Below, one piece after another: positions 13,473-21,017 of a stretch of DNA of 62,691 nt. Both the position numbers and the translations under genes were made by a program. The stretch is from Streptosporangiaceae bacterium (GTDB taxonomy: Bacteria; Actinomycetota; Actinomycetes; Streptosporangiales; Streptosporangiaceae): positions 1 to 62,691 of the forward strand of contig JAFAZE010000081.1 in the NCBI GenBank assembly GCA_019239975.1. The letters are read 5' to 3'. Within the stretch, counting starts at the first letter, position 1. Every line of letters starts with the position of its first letter. The notes beneath the pieces were generated by a model, which saw only the letters and a program-made list of their open reading frames with translations, was not told the DNA's origin and did not search any database.

Positions 13473-14675
13473 GTGACGCTACGTGAGGACGCGGTGGCGA
13501 TCGCCGCTGACATCGCGGGGCTGCGGCATGCCATCCACCGTGAGCCCGAGATCGGCCTGGACCTGCCGAGGACGCAGCGGAAGGTGCTCGCGGCGCTGGA
13601 CGGGCTCCCGCTGGAGACAACCACGGGCAAGCGGCTCAGCTCGGTGACGGCCGTGCTGCGCGGCGGCCGGCCCGGCCCAACTGTGCTGCTGCGCGCCGAC
13701 ATGGACGCGCTGCCTGTCACCGAGGCGACCGGGCTGCCGTACGCGTCCGAGGTGACCGGCGTGATGCACGCCTGTGGCCATGACCTGCACACCGCCATGC
13801 TGGCCGGGGCCGCGCGCCTGCTGTCGGCCAGGCGGGCGGAGGTGCCGGGGAACGTCATCTTCATGTTCCAGCCGGGTGAGGAGGGCTACGCGGGCGCCAA
13901 GCACATGATCGACGAGGGCGTCCTCGACGCGGCCGGCGAGCGCCCGGTCGCCGCGTACGCGCTGCACGTCATCGCCAACCAGCTCGCGTGCGGCGTGCTC
14001 GCGACCAGGCCGGGGCCCATGCTCGCGGCGGCCGACGTGATCAGGGTCACCGTACGCGGCCGCGGCGGGCACGCGTCGCAGCCGCACCGCGGCGCTGATC
14101 CGATCCCGGCCGCCTGCGAGATGGTGACGGCGCTGCAGACGCTGGTCACCCGCCGCTTCGACGTGTTCGACCCGGTCGTGATCACGGTGGGCAGCTTCCA
14201 CGCGGGTACCGCCGACAACGTGATACCGGACGAGGCCACGTTCCTCGCCACCGCCCGGTCCTACAGCGCCGAGGCGCGGTCCAGGCTCCGCGATACGACG
14301 ACGCGGCTCGTCCGGGACATCGCCCAGGCGCACGGGCTGGCCGCGGAGGCCGAATACGCCGAGGAGTATCCGGTCACGGTCAACGACGCCGCCGAGGCGA
14401 CGTTCGCGGCGCACACCGCGGCCGACGTCTTCGGCGCCCACCGCGCGATCGCCGCCGAGCACCCGCTCACCGGAGCCGAGGACTTCTCGTTCGTGCTCGA
14501 GCAGGTGCCCGGGGCGTTCGTCATGCTCGGCGCCTGCCCGCTGGCCGCGGACCCGGCGACCGCGCCATCCAATCACTCCGTGATCGCCGCGTTCGATGAC
14601 GCCGCCCTCGCCGATGGCGCGGCCCTCTACGCCGAGCTGGCCCTGCGCCGCCTTGGCTGGCGCAAGAGCGGCTGA
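13473..14675 (+). CDS. M20-family amidohydrolase
   Basis: This is a zinc-dependent amidohydrolase of the M20D type (hippurate / N-acyl-amino-acid / IAA-conjugate hydrolase-like). The metal and catalytic motifs are LLRADMDALPVTE, HACGHDLHTAMLAGAA (about residues 98-113), QPGEEGYAGAKHMIDEGV (about 131-148) and LTGAEDFSF (about 331-339). A dimerisation lid has RGRGGHASQPHRGADPI. The substrate cannot be read from sequence. GTG 13473 follows a long (GGA)n run that serves as SD. The last 31 bp, including the stop, are tandemly duplicated downstream. Confidence 0.9.
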   Translation: MTLREDAVAIAADIAGLRHAIHREPEIGLDLPRTQRKVLAALDGLPLETTTGKRLSSVTAVLRGGRPGPTVLLRADMDALPVTEATGLPYASEVTGVMHACGHDLHTAMLAGAARLLSARRAEVPGNVIFMFQPGEEGYAGAKHMIDEGVLDAAGERPVAAYALHVIANQLACGVLATRPGPMLAAADVIRVTVRGRGGHASQPHRGADPIPAACEMVTALQTLVTRRFDVFDPVVITVGSFHAGTADNVIPDEATFLATARSYSAEARSRLRDTTTRLVRDIAQAHGLAAEAEYAEEYPVTVNDAAEATFAAHTAADVFGAHRAIAAEHPLTGAEDFSFVLEQVPGAFVMLGACPLAADPATAPSNHSVIAAFDDAALADGAALYAELALRRLGWRKSG

Positions 14676-15696
14676 GCGCCGCCTTGGCTGACGCAAAGCG
14701 GCTGAGCGCCGCGTCGCCGGCCCGTAACAAGGCCGCCACGTCCGCCTGCTTGGCGCGGACGGCCTCGGCGGCCTCGCGCAGCGCGGCCAGCTCGGTGTCC
14801 GACAGATCGCGCTGCACCACGCGGCGCACGCCGGCGGAGCCGATCTCGGCCTCGACCCCCAGATAGACACCGGAGATCCCGTACTCGCCGTCCACCCACG
14901 CGCACACCGGCATGACGTCGCCCGAGTCGGCGGCGACGGCGCGAGCCATCCGGGCGGCGGCCGCCGACGGGGCGTAGTAGGCCGAGCCGGTCTTCAGCAG
15001 GCCAACGATCTCACCGCCGCCGTTCCTCGTGCGCGTGACGAGCTTGTCGATCTCCTCGGCCGGCAGCAGCTCACCGAGCGGCCGCCCGGAGACCGAGCAC
15101 GCGGAGGGAACCGGCACCATCGTGTCGCCGTGTGACCCCAGCGTCAGCGTCCGGACCGAGCCAGCGGGCACGCCCAGCTTCTCCGCGACGAAGTACGAGA
15201 ACCGGGCGGTGTCCAGCATGCCGGCCTGCCCCATCACACGGCTGGAGGGGAAGCCGGACACCTTGGCGGCCAGCGCGGTCATCTCGTCCAGCGGGTTGGA
15301 CACCACGATCAGCACGGCCTCCGGCGCGTGCTTGACCACGTTCTCCACCACATCCCGGACGATCTTGGCGTTGACCTCGATCAGGTCCATCCTGGACATG
15401 CCCGGCTTGCGCGGCAGCCCCGCCGTGATGACCACGATGCCGGATCCGGCGACCGCCTCGTAGCCGTCGCCGGACCGGCCGGTGGTCTGGCCGGTGACCC
15501 GGGTCTCGAACCCCTCGATCGGGCGCGACTGGTTCATGTCCAGCGCCAGGCCTTCCGGCTTGCCGTCGATGATGTCGGTGAGCACGACCTCCTCGAAGAT
15601 GTCGTACTCGGCAAGCCGCTGCGCCGTGGTCGAGCCGTAGAAGCCGGCCCCGATGACGGCGACTTTCCCCCGGCGGGGCGTGTCAGGTTGTGACAT
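14521..15696 (-). CDS. mdh: Malate dehydrogenase (extended C-terminus)
   Basis: This is an LDH-like NAD malate dehydrogenase of the TCA cycle. Visible are the Rossmann VAVIGAGFYGSTTAQRLAE (residues 12-30), the substrate loop TAGLPRKPGMSRMDL with its Arg residues, VVSNPLDEMT, GQAGMLDTARF and the catalytic LGSHGDTMVP. Family members end near residue 320 (about the VRAKQADVAALL stretch). Here the frame runs 60-70 codons further and overlaps the 3' end of the convergent amidohydrolase by 155 bp, through the duplicated 30/31-bp unit. The enzyme core is complete; the tail looks like a lost stop. It lies 19 bp downstream of icd. Confidence 0.92.
   Translation of the reverse strand: MSQPDTPRRGKVAVIGAGFYGSTTAQRLAEYDIFEEVVLTDIIDGKPEGLALDMNQSRPIEGFETRVTGQTTGRSGDGYEAVAGSGIVVITAGLPRKPGMSRMDLIEVNAKIVRDVVENVVKHAPEAVLIVVSNPLDEMTALAAKVSGFPSSRVMGQAGMLDTARFSYFVAEKLGVPAGSVRTLTLGSHGDTMVPVPSACSVSGRPLGELLPAEEIDKLVTRTRNGGGEIVGLLKTGSAYYAPSAAAARMARAVAADSGDVMPVCAWVDGEYGISGVYLGVEAEIGSAGVRRVVQRDLSDTELAALREAAEAVRAKQADVAALLRAGDAALSRFASAKAALSRSCASQGGAGPARRRGPRHRRGRRHRTRRSRSDWMARSPGPRPAGRRRA
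14645..14705. repeat. Tandem duplication of the amidohydrolase gene end
   Basis: 14645-14675 (31 bp, ending in the amidohydrolase stop) and 14676-14705 (30 bp) are nearly identical. On the minus strand this encodes two ALSRxxAS(A/Q)(K/G) copies in the extended tail of malate dehydrogenase. Confidence 0.85.
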
Positions 15697-15715
15697 GTCG
15701 TGGATTCTCCTTTGG

Positions 15716-16942
15716 TCAGCCCGCCTGCCGCGCCATCGCGGCGCGCAGGTTCCCGTCGAGCGCGGCGAGGAAGTCCTGCGTGGTCAGGTACGGCGTGCCG
15801 CCCCCGGCCAGCAGCGCCAGGTCCTTGGTCATCTGGCCGGACTCGATGGTTTGCACGCATACCTGCTCGAGCGTGCCGGCGAACTTCGAGACCGCCGGGG
15901 TGCCGTCGAGCTTGCCGCGGTGCGCCAGGCCCCGGGTCCAGGCGAAGATCGACGCCACCGGGTTCGTCGACGTCGGCTTGCCCTGCTGGTGCTGCCGAAA
16001 ATGCCTGGTCACGGTGCCGTGCGCGGCCTCGGCCTCCACGGTGCGGCCGTCCGGCGTCATCAGCACGCTGGTCATCAGGCCGAGCGACCCGTATCCCTGC
16101 GCGACGACGTCGGACTGCACGTCCCCGTCATAGTTCTTGCAGGCCCATACGATGCCGCCCTCCCACTTGAGCACCTGCGCCACCATATCGTCGATCAGCC
16201 GGTGCTCGTAGGTGATGCCGGCGGCCTCGAAGTCAGCCTTGAACTCGGACTCGAAAGTCTCTGCGAAGATGTCCTTGAAACGCCCGTCGTACGCCTTGAG
16301 GATGGTGTTCTTGGTCGACAGGTACAGCGGGAAGCGCCGGTCCAGCGCGTACCGCATCGTCGCGCGGGCGAAGTCGCGGATCGAGTCGTCGAAGTTGTAC
16401 ATGGCCATCGCGACGCCGCCGCCGGTGAACCGGGCGACCTCCATCTCGATCGGCCTGTCCTGCCCGTCCGGCACGTAGGAGATCGTCACCGTGCCAGGTC
16501 CCGGCACGACGAAATCGGACGCCTTGTACTGGTCGGCGTGCGCGTGCCTGCCGATGATGATCGGCTTGGTCCAGCTCGGGACCAGCCGCGGAATGCTGGA
16601 GATCACGATCGGCTCGCGGAAGATGACGCCACCGAGGATGTTCCTGATCGTGCCGTTGGGTGAGCGCCACATTTTCTTCAGCCCGAACTCGGCGACCCTC
16701 GCCTCATCCGGCGTGATCGTGGCGCACTTCACGCCCACGCCGTGGCGCTGGATGGCGTGCGCCGCGTCGACCGTCACCTGGTCGCCGGTGGCGTCACGAT
16801 GGGTGACGGAAAGGTCGTAATACTCCAGCTCGATATCCAGGTAGGGCAGTATCAGCAGGTCTTTGATGTACTGCCAGATGATTCGCGTCATCTCGTCCCC
16901 GTCGAGCTCCACCACGGGGTTCGCAACCTTGATCTTGGACAT
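15716..16942 (-). CDS. icd: NADP-dependent isocitrate dehydrogenase
   Basis: This enzyme decarboxylates isocitrate to 2-oxoglutarate in the cytosolic TCA cycle. The 408-residue protein is the homodimeric, eukaryote-like type. It starts [23 protein letters not shown] and contains [27 protein letters not shown] and [33 protein letters not shown]. The chosen ATG gives the family length and N-terminus; the frame is open upstream into the DUF3017 gene. GGAAGGGAAC lies just upstream as SD. It forms a leftward run with mdh. Confidence 0.95.
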   Translation of the reverse strand: MSKIKVANPVVELDGDEMTRIIWQYIKDLLILPYLDIELEYYDLSVTHRDATGDQVTVDAAHAIQRHGVGVKCATITPDEARVAEFGLKKMWRSPNGTIRNILGGVIFREPIVISSIPRLVPSWTKPIIIGRHAHADQYKASDFVVPGPGTVTISYVPDGQDRPIEMEVARFTGGGVAMAMYNFDDSIRDFARATMRYALDRRFPLYLSTKNTILKAYDGRFKDIFAETFESEFKADFEAAGITYEHRLIDDMVAQVLKWEGGIVWACKNYDGDVQSDVVAQGYGSLGLMTSVLMTPDGRTVEAEAAHGTVTRHFRQHQQGKPTSTNPVASIFAWTRGLAHRGKLDGTPAVSKFAGTLEQVCVQTIESGQMTKDLALLAGGGTPYLTTQDFLAALDGNLRAAMARQAG

Positions 16943-16976
16943 GTTGTGTTGTTCCCTTCCTAAACCCGGCCGGCCA

Positions 16977-17381
16977 TCATCCCTCCTGTAGGCTGGCGGC
17001 CGGTAAGCGCGGCAGCACGAGCCCCATGACCACGAGGCTGATGCCAAACAGGGCGAGCGTGAGCACATCCAGGTACCGGCGCCGGCACGCGAGCAGCCCG
17101 GCCCGGTCCTGGGGCAGGATCAGCCTGGCGACCGCGGCGGCGAGCAGCCCGCCGCCCGCCACGAGCAGGCCGGCCATGACGCCGGCCGGATCACCGGTGG
17201 TGCTCGGCACGCGCCACGCCAGCAGCAGCCCGATCGCCGTGCATGCCAGCACGGCCAGATAGGGCACCGCGGAGAGGGGCGGCGCCTCGCGGCGCGGCGC
17301 GCGCCGTGCCCGCGCCTGCCGGGCCTCCGGCTGCCTGGTCCCGGCCGGCTCGCGCTCCGCCCGCCCGGTATGTGGCGTCAT
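16977..17381 (-). CDS. DUF3017-type small membrane protein
   Basis: This 134-residue protein has an Arg/Glu-rich N-terminus of about 40 residues, then three hydrophobic segments ([39 protein letters not shown] and [21 protein letters not shown]). Size and layout match the actinobacterial DUF3017 family, whose genes commonly lie beside folD, mdh and icd. Function is unknown. I placed the start at ATG 17381, which overlaps the stop of the upstream citrate-synthase-like fragment by 4 bp. icd begins 35 bp downstream. Confidence 0.7.
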   Translation of the reverse strand: MTPHTGRAEREPAGTRQPEARQARARRAPRREAPPLSAVPYLAVLACTAIGLLLAWRVPSTTGDPAGVMAGLLVAGGGLLAAAVARLILPQDRAGLLACRRRYLDVLTLALFGISLVVMGLVLPRLPAASLQEG

Positions 17382-17662
17382 CTGGCGGCCAACCGGACGC
17401 AGGAGAGCCCGCGCTCGCCTCTGTACTCGCAAGCGGGTCTTCCCGGGCCAACCCCGGCGGCGGCCGCCGCGAGCCGGTCACGGTCCGGCGGCACGCCCCG
17501 CCGAAGCAGGCAGGCGACGTCCCCGGAGGTGGCGTTGCCCGCCAGACCATCGACGTCGTAACCCCGGTAGAACAAGCGGCCGGGCCGGCCGTCGATGTCG
17601 CTGAGCGCCGTCGGCGCCGCGACCGCGTCCGCCAGTCTCCTGGCCGGCTTGTCCGCCATCAA
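17378..17662 (-). pseudogene. Citrate synthase N-terminal remnant
   Basis: The 94-codon frame reads TALSDIDGRPGRLFYRGYDVDGLAG followed by ATSGDVACLLRRGVPPDRDRLAA. This is the N-terminal small-domain pattern of citrate/2-methylcitrate synthases (SxIDGxxGxLxYRGYxIxxLA...EVAxLLxxGxLP). All catalytic residues of the roughly 370-residue enzyme are missing. The frame stops after about 25 unrelated residues and overlaps the DUF3017 start. It may be a decayed gene, or a short leader still translated to couple DUF3017. The match is made by eye. Confidence 0.6.
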
Positions 17663-17779
17663 CCTGCCTCCCGGGCACCTGCCTTCTGGCCATCCGCCCG
17701 CTGCGCAGTTTACCGCCGGGGTCGCGGGTCGGTGAGCACCAGGACGAGACCTGGGCGCGGTGGTGCGTCAGCCCGGAAG

Positions 17780-18241
17780 CTACGTGTGGCGAAGTACCCG
17801 GCCGGCGAGGGCGGGGATATGGACCCACGCCGCCTCGGTCGCGACCACCGGCGCGCAGTCCGCGGCCAGGCTCGGGCGGGGTGCCTCCAGTGACATCAGG
17901 ACGGCGCCGCCGGACTGGGTCAGGAGCACGCCCTCGGGCTTGGGCAGGCAGCCGCCGTAGGGGTAGCGGATCTCGGCGGCCGTGCCGCCCTGGCCGAGCC
18001 GGAGCAGCGTCCAGTTTCGGGGAAGCAGGTGACCCGCGGCCACCTGGCCGGCGCTGAGCACGGGCAGCCATTCCTCCCGCACCACCGGTGCGGGGGAAGG
18101 CGCCGAGTGCATTGGGCCGCCAGTTGCCACCCCTGGGGCGGCTGACGGGCCCTGGGCGCCGGCCGCCCCGGGAGCCTGCCCGCAACCCGCCGTTACGGCC
18201 AGCGCCGCGGCCAGTACCCCACCCATCACGAGGCTCTTCAT
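17780..18241 (-). CDS. Putative lipoprotein
   Basis: This 153-residue protein starts MKSLVMGGVLAAALAVTAGCG, a lipoprotein signal with lipobox VTAGC, so it should be anchored to the outer face of the membrane by Cys19. An Ala/Pro/Ser-rich linker follows, then a compact domain (EEWLPVLSAG...AEIRYPYGGCLPKPEGVLLTQSGG...). I do not recognise the family. I chose ATG 18241 for the signal peptide; the frame is open upstream. A strong hairpin separates it from the secreted-protein gene before it. Confidence 0.65.
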   Translation of the reverse strand: MKSLVMGGVLAAALAVTAGCGQAPGAAGAQGPSAAPGVATGGPMHSAPSPAPVVREEWLPVLSAGQVAAGHLLPRNWTLLRLGQGGTAAEIRYPYGGCLPKPEGVLLTQSGGAVLMSLEAPRPSLAADCAPVVATEAAWVHIPALAGRVLRHT

Positions 18242-18287
18242 GCCGGTTAGACGGCCGTGCCGGTCGCGGCGGTTCCCCACGGAAACC

Positions 18288-18324
18288 CGTGCGGGTGCGG
18301 GCACCAGGTGCCCGCACCCGCACG
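18288..18324 (-). terminator. 18-bp inverted repeat after the HEVAE-protein gene
   Basis: The arm from 18288 (CGTGCGGGTGCGGGCACC) is exactly complementary to 18307-18324 with one central base, so the hairpin loop opens a few pairs of the centre. It starts 27 bp after the stop of the gene at 18351-19478 and lies before the lipoprotein start. Confidence 0.7.
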
Positions 18325-18350
18325 CACACGGCCTGAGCCGGAACAGCGTG

Positions 18351-19478
18351 TCAGCAGGACGGTGAGAACGTCCTGAACGTCCCCTTGTAGGAGTACCAGC
18401 CGTTGAAGCCGACGGATGGCTTCTGCCGCGCGAACCAGGAGAAGTTCGTCTCGTCCTGGTAGTGCAGAGCGCCGATCGTGAAGGTGTGGCCAACCAGCGG
18501 GTCGCCCACCTCAAATGCGTTCGAGCAGCCGTACTGCGGCTCGCTGGGCACCGACCACCTGGGGACGATGTCGTTGACGAACGGGTCGTTCAGCCACTCG
18601 GCGACCTCGTGGCTCATCGCCGCGGTGTCCGCCGAGCCCGCCCCGAACACCCCGGGGCTCACCCAGGACGCCCACGAGTACGTGTGATTTCCGGTCGAGG
18701 TGCCCACGGCGGTGTGGAACCCGCCGATACCGCAGGTGCTGGTGTTGGTGAAGTCGGAGCACCCCACCGTGTTGTAGGTCAGGAACACCACCAGGCGGTT
18801 GGGCGCGTACCTGGCCGCGATACCGTTCAGCATGCCGGCATACCAGTTCACGTTGACGAGCGGGACGAAGTCGCCAGATGAGTCCTGGGCCGTGGCGCCC
18901 TGGTTGCTGGGCACGTTTATGGTCAGCAGCGCGGTGGTGACAGGCTTGCCAAGGAGCACATGCCATCTGCCTTTGTGGGCCGCGACATAGCGCCAGTAGC
19001 TGGCGCGCAAGGTCGCGGCGCCGTACTGGGTGCCGCCGGTCGCCGCGGAATTGCGGAACAGCGCGGAACCGGTGGTGCTGCCGACGGCCCCCGTCGGGTA
19101 GCTGAAGCCGCCGTCGGCCTCGTTGATCCTGACCGGGATGAAGGTCACCGGGACCGTGGTGGTCGCGATGCTGGTTCGCGGGTTGGTACCCACCGAGGTG
19201 TAGTGGTAGGTGACCCTTTTATAGACGAACTTGTCGGCGTAGAAAGGAACGGTCCGGGCGGCCGCTGTCAGCCCGGAAGCCTTCGGCTGGAAGTAGCCGA
19301 GCCGCAGCTGCCGCGGCAACGCAGGCCGTGCGCTCGCCGCGCGCGAAGCATGGGTGATGCCCGCAGTCCCGGCTCCCGCCGGGGATGACGGTGATGGCGA
19401 CGCGGCGGCCATCTGGCCCGCTGTCATCGCGAGCGGAACCGCCGCCACCGCTAGAGCGGTTATGACGCGTTTGTACAT
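18351..19478 (-). CDS. Secreted protein with HEVAE zincin-like motif
   Basis: This 375-residue protein starts MYKRVITALAVAAVPLAMTAGQMAAAS, a Sec signal peptide. AGGGGAT lies upstream as SD. After a Ser/Ala-rich linker it has a globular domain rich in Ser/Thr/Gly/Tyr. SHEVAEWLNDPF lies at about residues 289-300. HExxE with a following DP recalls metalloprotease-like secreted actinobacterial proteins in which Glu replaces the second His of HExxH. GCSDFTNTSTCGIGGFH contains two Cys that could form a disulfide. Proteolysis is not shown; the family is not identified. Confidence 0.65.
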   Translation of the reverse strand: MYKRVITALAVAAVPLAMTAGQMAAASPSPSSPAGAGTAGITHASRAASARPALPRQLRLGYFQPKASGLTAAARTVPFYADKFVYKRVTYHYTSVGTNPRTSIATTTVPVTFIPVRINEADGGFSYPTGAVGSTTGSALFRNSAATGGTQYGAATLRASYWRYVAAHKGRWHVLLGKPVTTALLTINVPSNQGATAQDSSGDFVPLVNVNWYAGMLNGIAARYAPNRLVVFLTYNTVGCSDFTNTSTCGIGGFHTAVGTSTGNHTYSWASWVSPGVFGAGSADTAAMSHEVAEWLNDPFVNDIVPRWSVPSEPQYGCSNAFEVGDPLVGHTFTIGALHYQDETNFSWFARQKPSVGFNGWYSYKGTFRTFSPSC

Positions 19479-20183
19479 AAGATCCCCTATTGTCTGAGCT
19501 CGTAACGGGTGGACCACTGTTCCTTTCTCCCGGCAGACTCGGCACGTCTTCGCTGAGTACGAGCTGGTGCCCTCAGCGGTTACGTTCGGGGATGTGACAG
19601 CCGCCAGCGGCCCGGTCGCGGAGGCCAGCGCAGGCGTGCACCAGCCATGGCAAGCATGATGACCGAGTGTTACCTCGCAGGACGCCGCAAACTCAAGCCC
19701 CGTAAGCGGAATGACCCCTTTGCCCCCTCCCCTCGCCCACATCGTAGAAGGCTGGGGCTAATCAGTCTAGAACTCTGATAATCCCTCCATAACAGGTGTC
19801 GCCGGGAACTTCGGGAGCAAGGCCGTTCGGGCGGCCGAAGCGCCAGGGCCACCCCCGGGCGGGAACCGGGCAAAGCGGACACGCCGCCCTGGCGGGCAGT
19901 TGTGCGTATGGCCGAGGGCCATCCGGCCGCCGTCATGGGCGCGGGACACTCCCGCCGCTTTGTCACTATTCGCATTTCAGCGGGACATTTCCGGACATGC
20001 GCCGGTACCGCCCGCGGCCAGGGCGGCTTCAGGCGTACCAGCGGGGCCGAGTCCGGCGAAGAGGGCCACCCGGGGGCACCACATGTCGTAGCTTCTTCAA
20101 CTATCCACGGTAGGCCGGCCGGCCGTGGGGGTAACCCAAGAGTGAGACAGGCGTCACGACTTCGGTAGACGGGAGGGTCTGGC
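19479..20183. other. 705-bp divergent promoter region
   Basis: It separates the leftward secreted-protein gene from the rightward FHA gene. An AT-richer stretch near 19750-19795 (containing GATAATCCCTCCATAACA) may hold promoter elements. Several open frames cross it, but none has a convincing start, SD or recognisable domain. I see no RNA gene. Confidence 0.4.
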
Positions 20184-21017
20184 GTGGACACGCCCTACAT
20201 TCGCATTGAGGACACCGGTGAAGTGTTTCCCCTGCACGGCGACGTGACGACCATCGGGCGCGGCAACGGCGCCGACATCCGCCTGGAGGATCCGAGCGTG
20301 TCCAGGCTGCACGCCGAACTCGTCCGCCGCGGGCCGTACGTCTACGTGGCTGATCTCGGATTATCACGGAACGGTACCCGGGTAAACGGGCGGCCGGTCG
20401 CCCGCCGGGTACTCGATGACGGGGACGTGCTGACGTTCGGCACGGCCCGCTGCCGGGTCGGCGGCATCACGCGCGAGGAGATCACCGCCGACGCCGAGGT
20501 ACGCCGGTCCTCCGCTCCCGAGCTGACCCGCCGGGAGCTGGACGTGCTCACGGCACTGTGCAGGCCCGCGCTGTCCGACGAGGCGTTCGTCACGCCGGCC
20601 ACCGCCCGCGAGATCGCCGCCGACCTGGTCGTGACGGAGGCCGCGGTCAAGCAGCACCTGCTCCGGCTCTACCAGAAGTTCCGCATTCCCGAGGGGGCCA
20701 ACCGGCGCACCAGGCTGGCCAACGAGGTGATAGCGCTCGGGCTGGTACGCCCGCTCGCCGAGCCCCCGCCAGCCGCCAACCTGGAGCAGCCACAGCGGCC
20801 CGGGCACGCGCAGCGGCCAGGACGGGCACAGCGGTCAGCGCAGGAGCAGCAATCCGGGCAGGCGCAGCAGTCAGGGCAGGCACAACAATCCGGGCAGGCG
20901 CAGCAGTCAGGGCAGGAGCAGCAGTCAGGGCAGGAGCAGCAGTCAGGGCAGGTGCAGCATCCCGGTGGTGTGCCCCAGCAGCCAGTGCTGGACGGTGTGC
21001 AGCGTGCTGCTCAGTGA
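20184..21017 (+). CDS. FHA domain protein with HTH region
   Basis: FHA domains bind phosphothreonine, so this is a likely reader of the Ser/Thr kinase encoded next to it. The FHA core lies at about residues 20-90 (TIGRGNGADIRLEDPSVSRLHAEL, then LSRNGTRVNG). Residues 110-195 (LTRRELDVLTALCRP...VTEAAVKQHLLRLYQKFRI) look like a winged or LuxR-like helix-turn-helix. The last 80 residues are Gln-rich pentapeptides (QQSGQ). GTG 20184 has GGGAGG upstream. The 3' end overlaps the convergent kinase gene by 75 bp. Confidence 0.8.
   Translation: MDTPYIRIEDTGEVFPLHGDVTTIGRGNGADIRLEDPSVSRLHAELVRRGPYVYVADLGLSRNGTRVNGRPVARRVLDDGDVLTFGTARCRVGGITREEITADAEVRRSSAPELTRRELDVLTALCRPALSDEAFVTPATAREIAADLVVTEAAVKQHLLRLYQKFRIPEGANRRTRLANEVIALGLVRPLAEPPPAANLEQPQRPGHAQRPGRAQRSAQEQQSGQAQQSGQAQQSGQAQQSGQEQQSGQEQQSGQVQHPGGVPQQPVLDGVQRAAQ
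20838..20957 (+). repeat. 15-bp minisatellite encoding QQSGQ
   Basis: About eight tandem copies of CAGCA(G/A)TC(A/C)GGGCAGG(C/A/T) in the FHA gene encode (A/E/V)QQSGQ repeats. The array runs into the 3' end of the opposite-strand kinase gene. Confidence 0.85.

Noticed and set aside
17478..18329. 283-codon leftward frame over the lipoprotein gene
   Set aside because: It is in another frame over the lipoprotein gene, whose signal peptide and lipobox make a better case.
20838..20957. Possible CRISPR-like array
   Set aside because: The 15-bp units are contiguous with no unique spacers and encode an in-frame QQSGQ tail.
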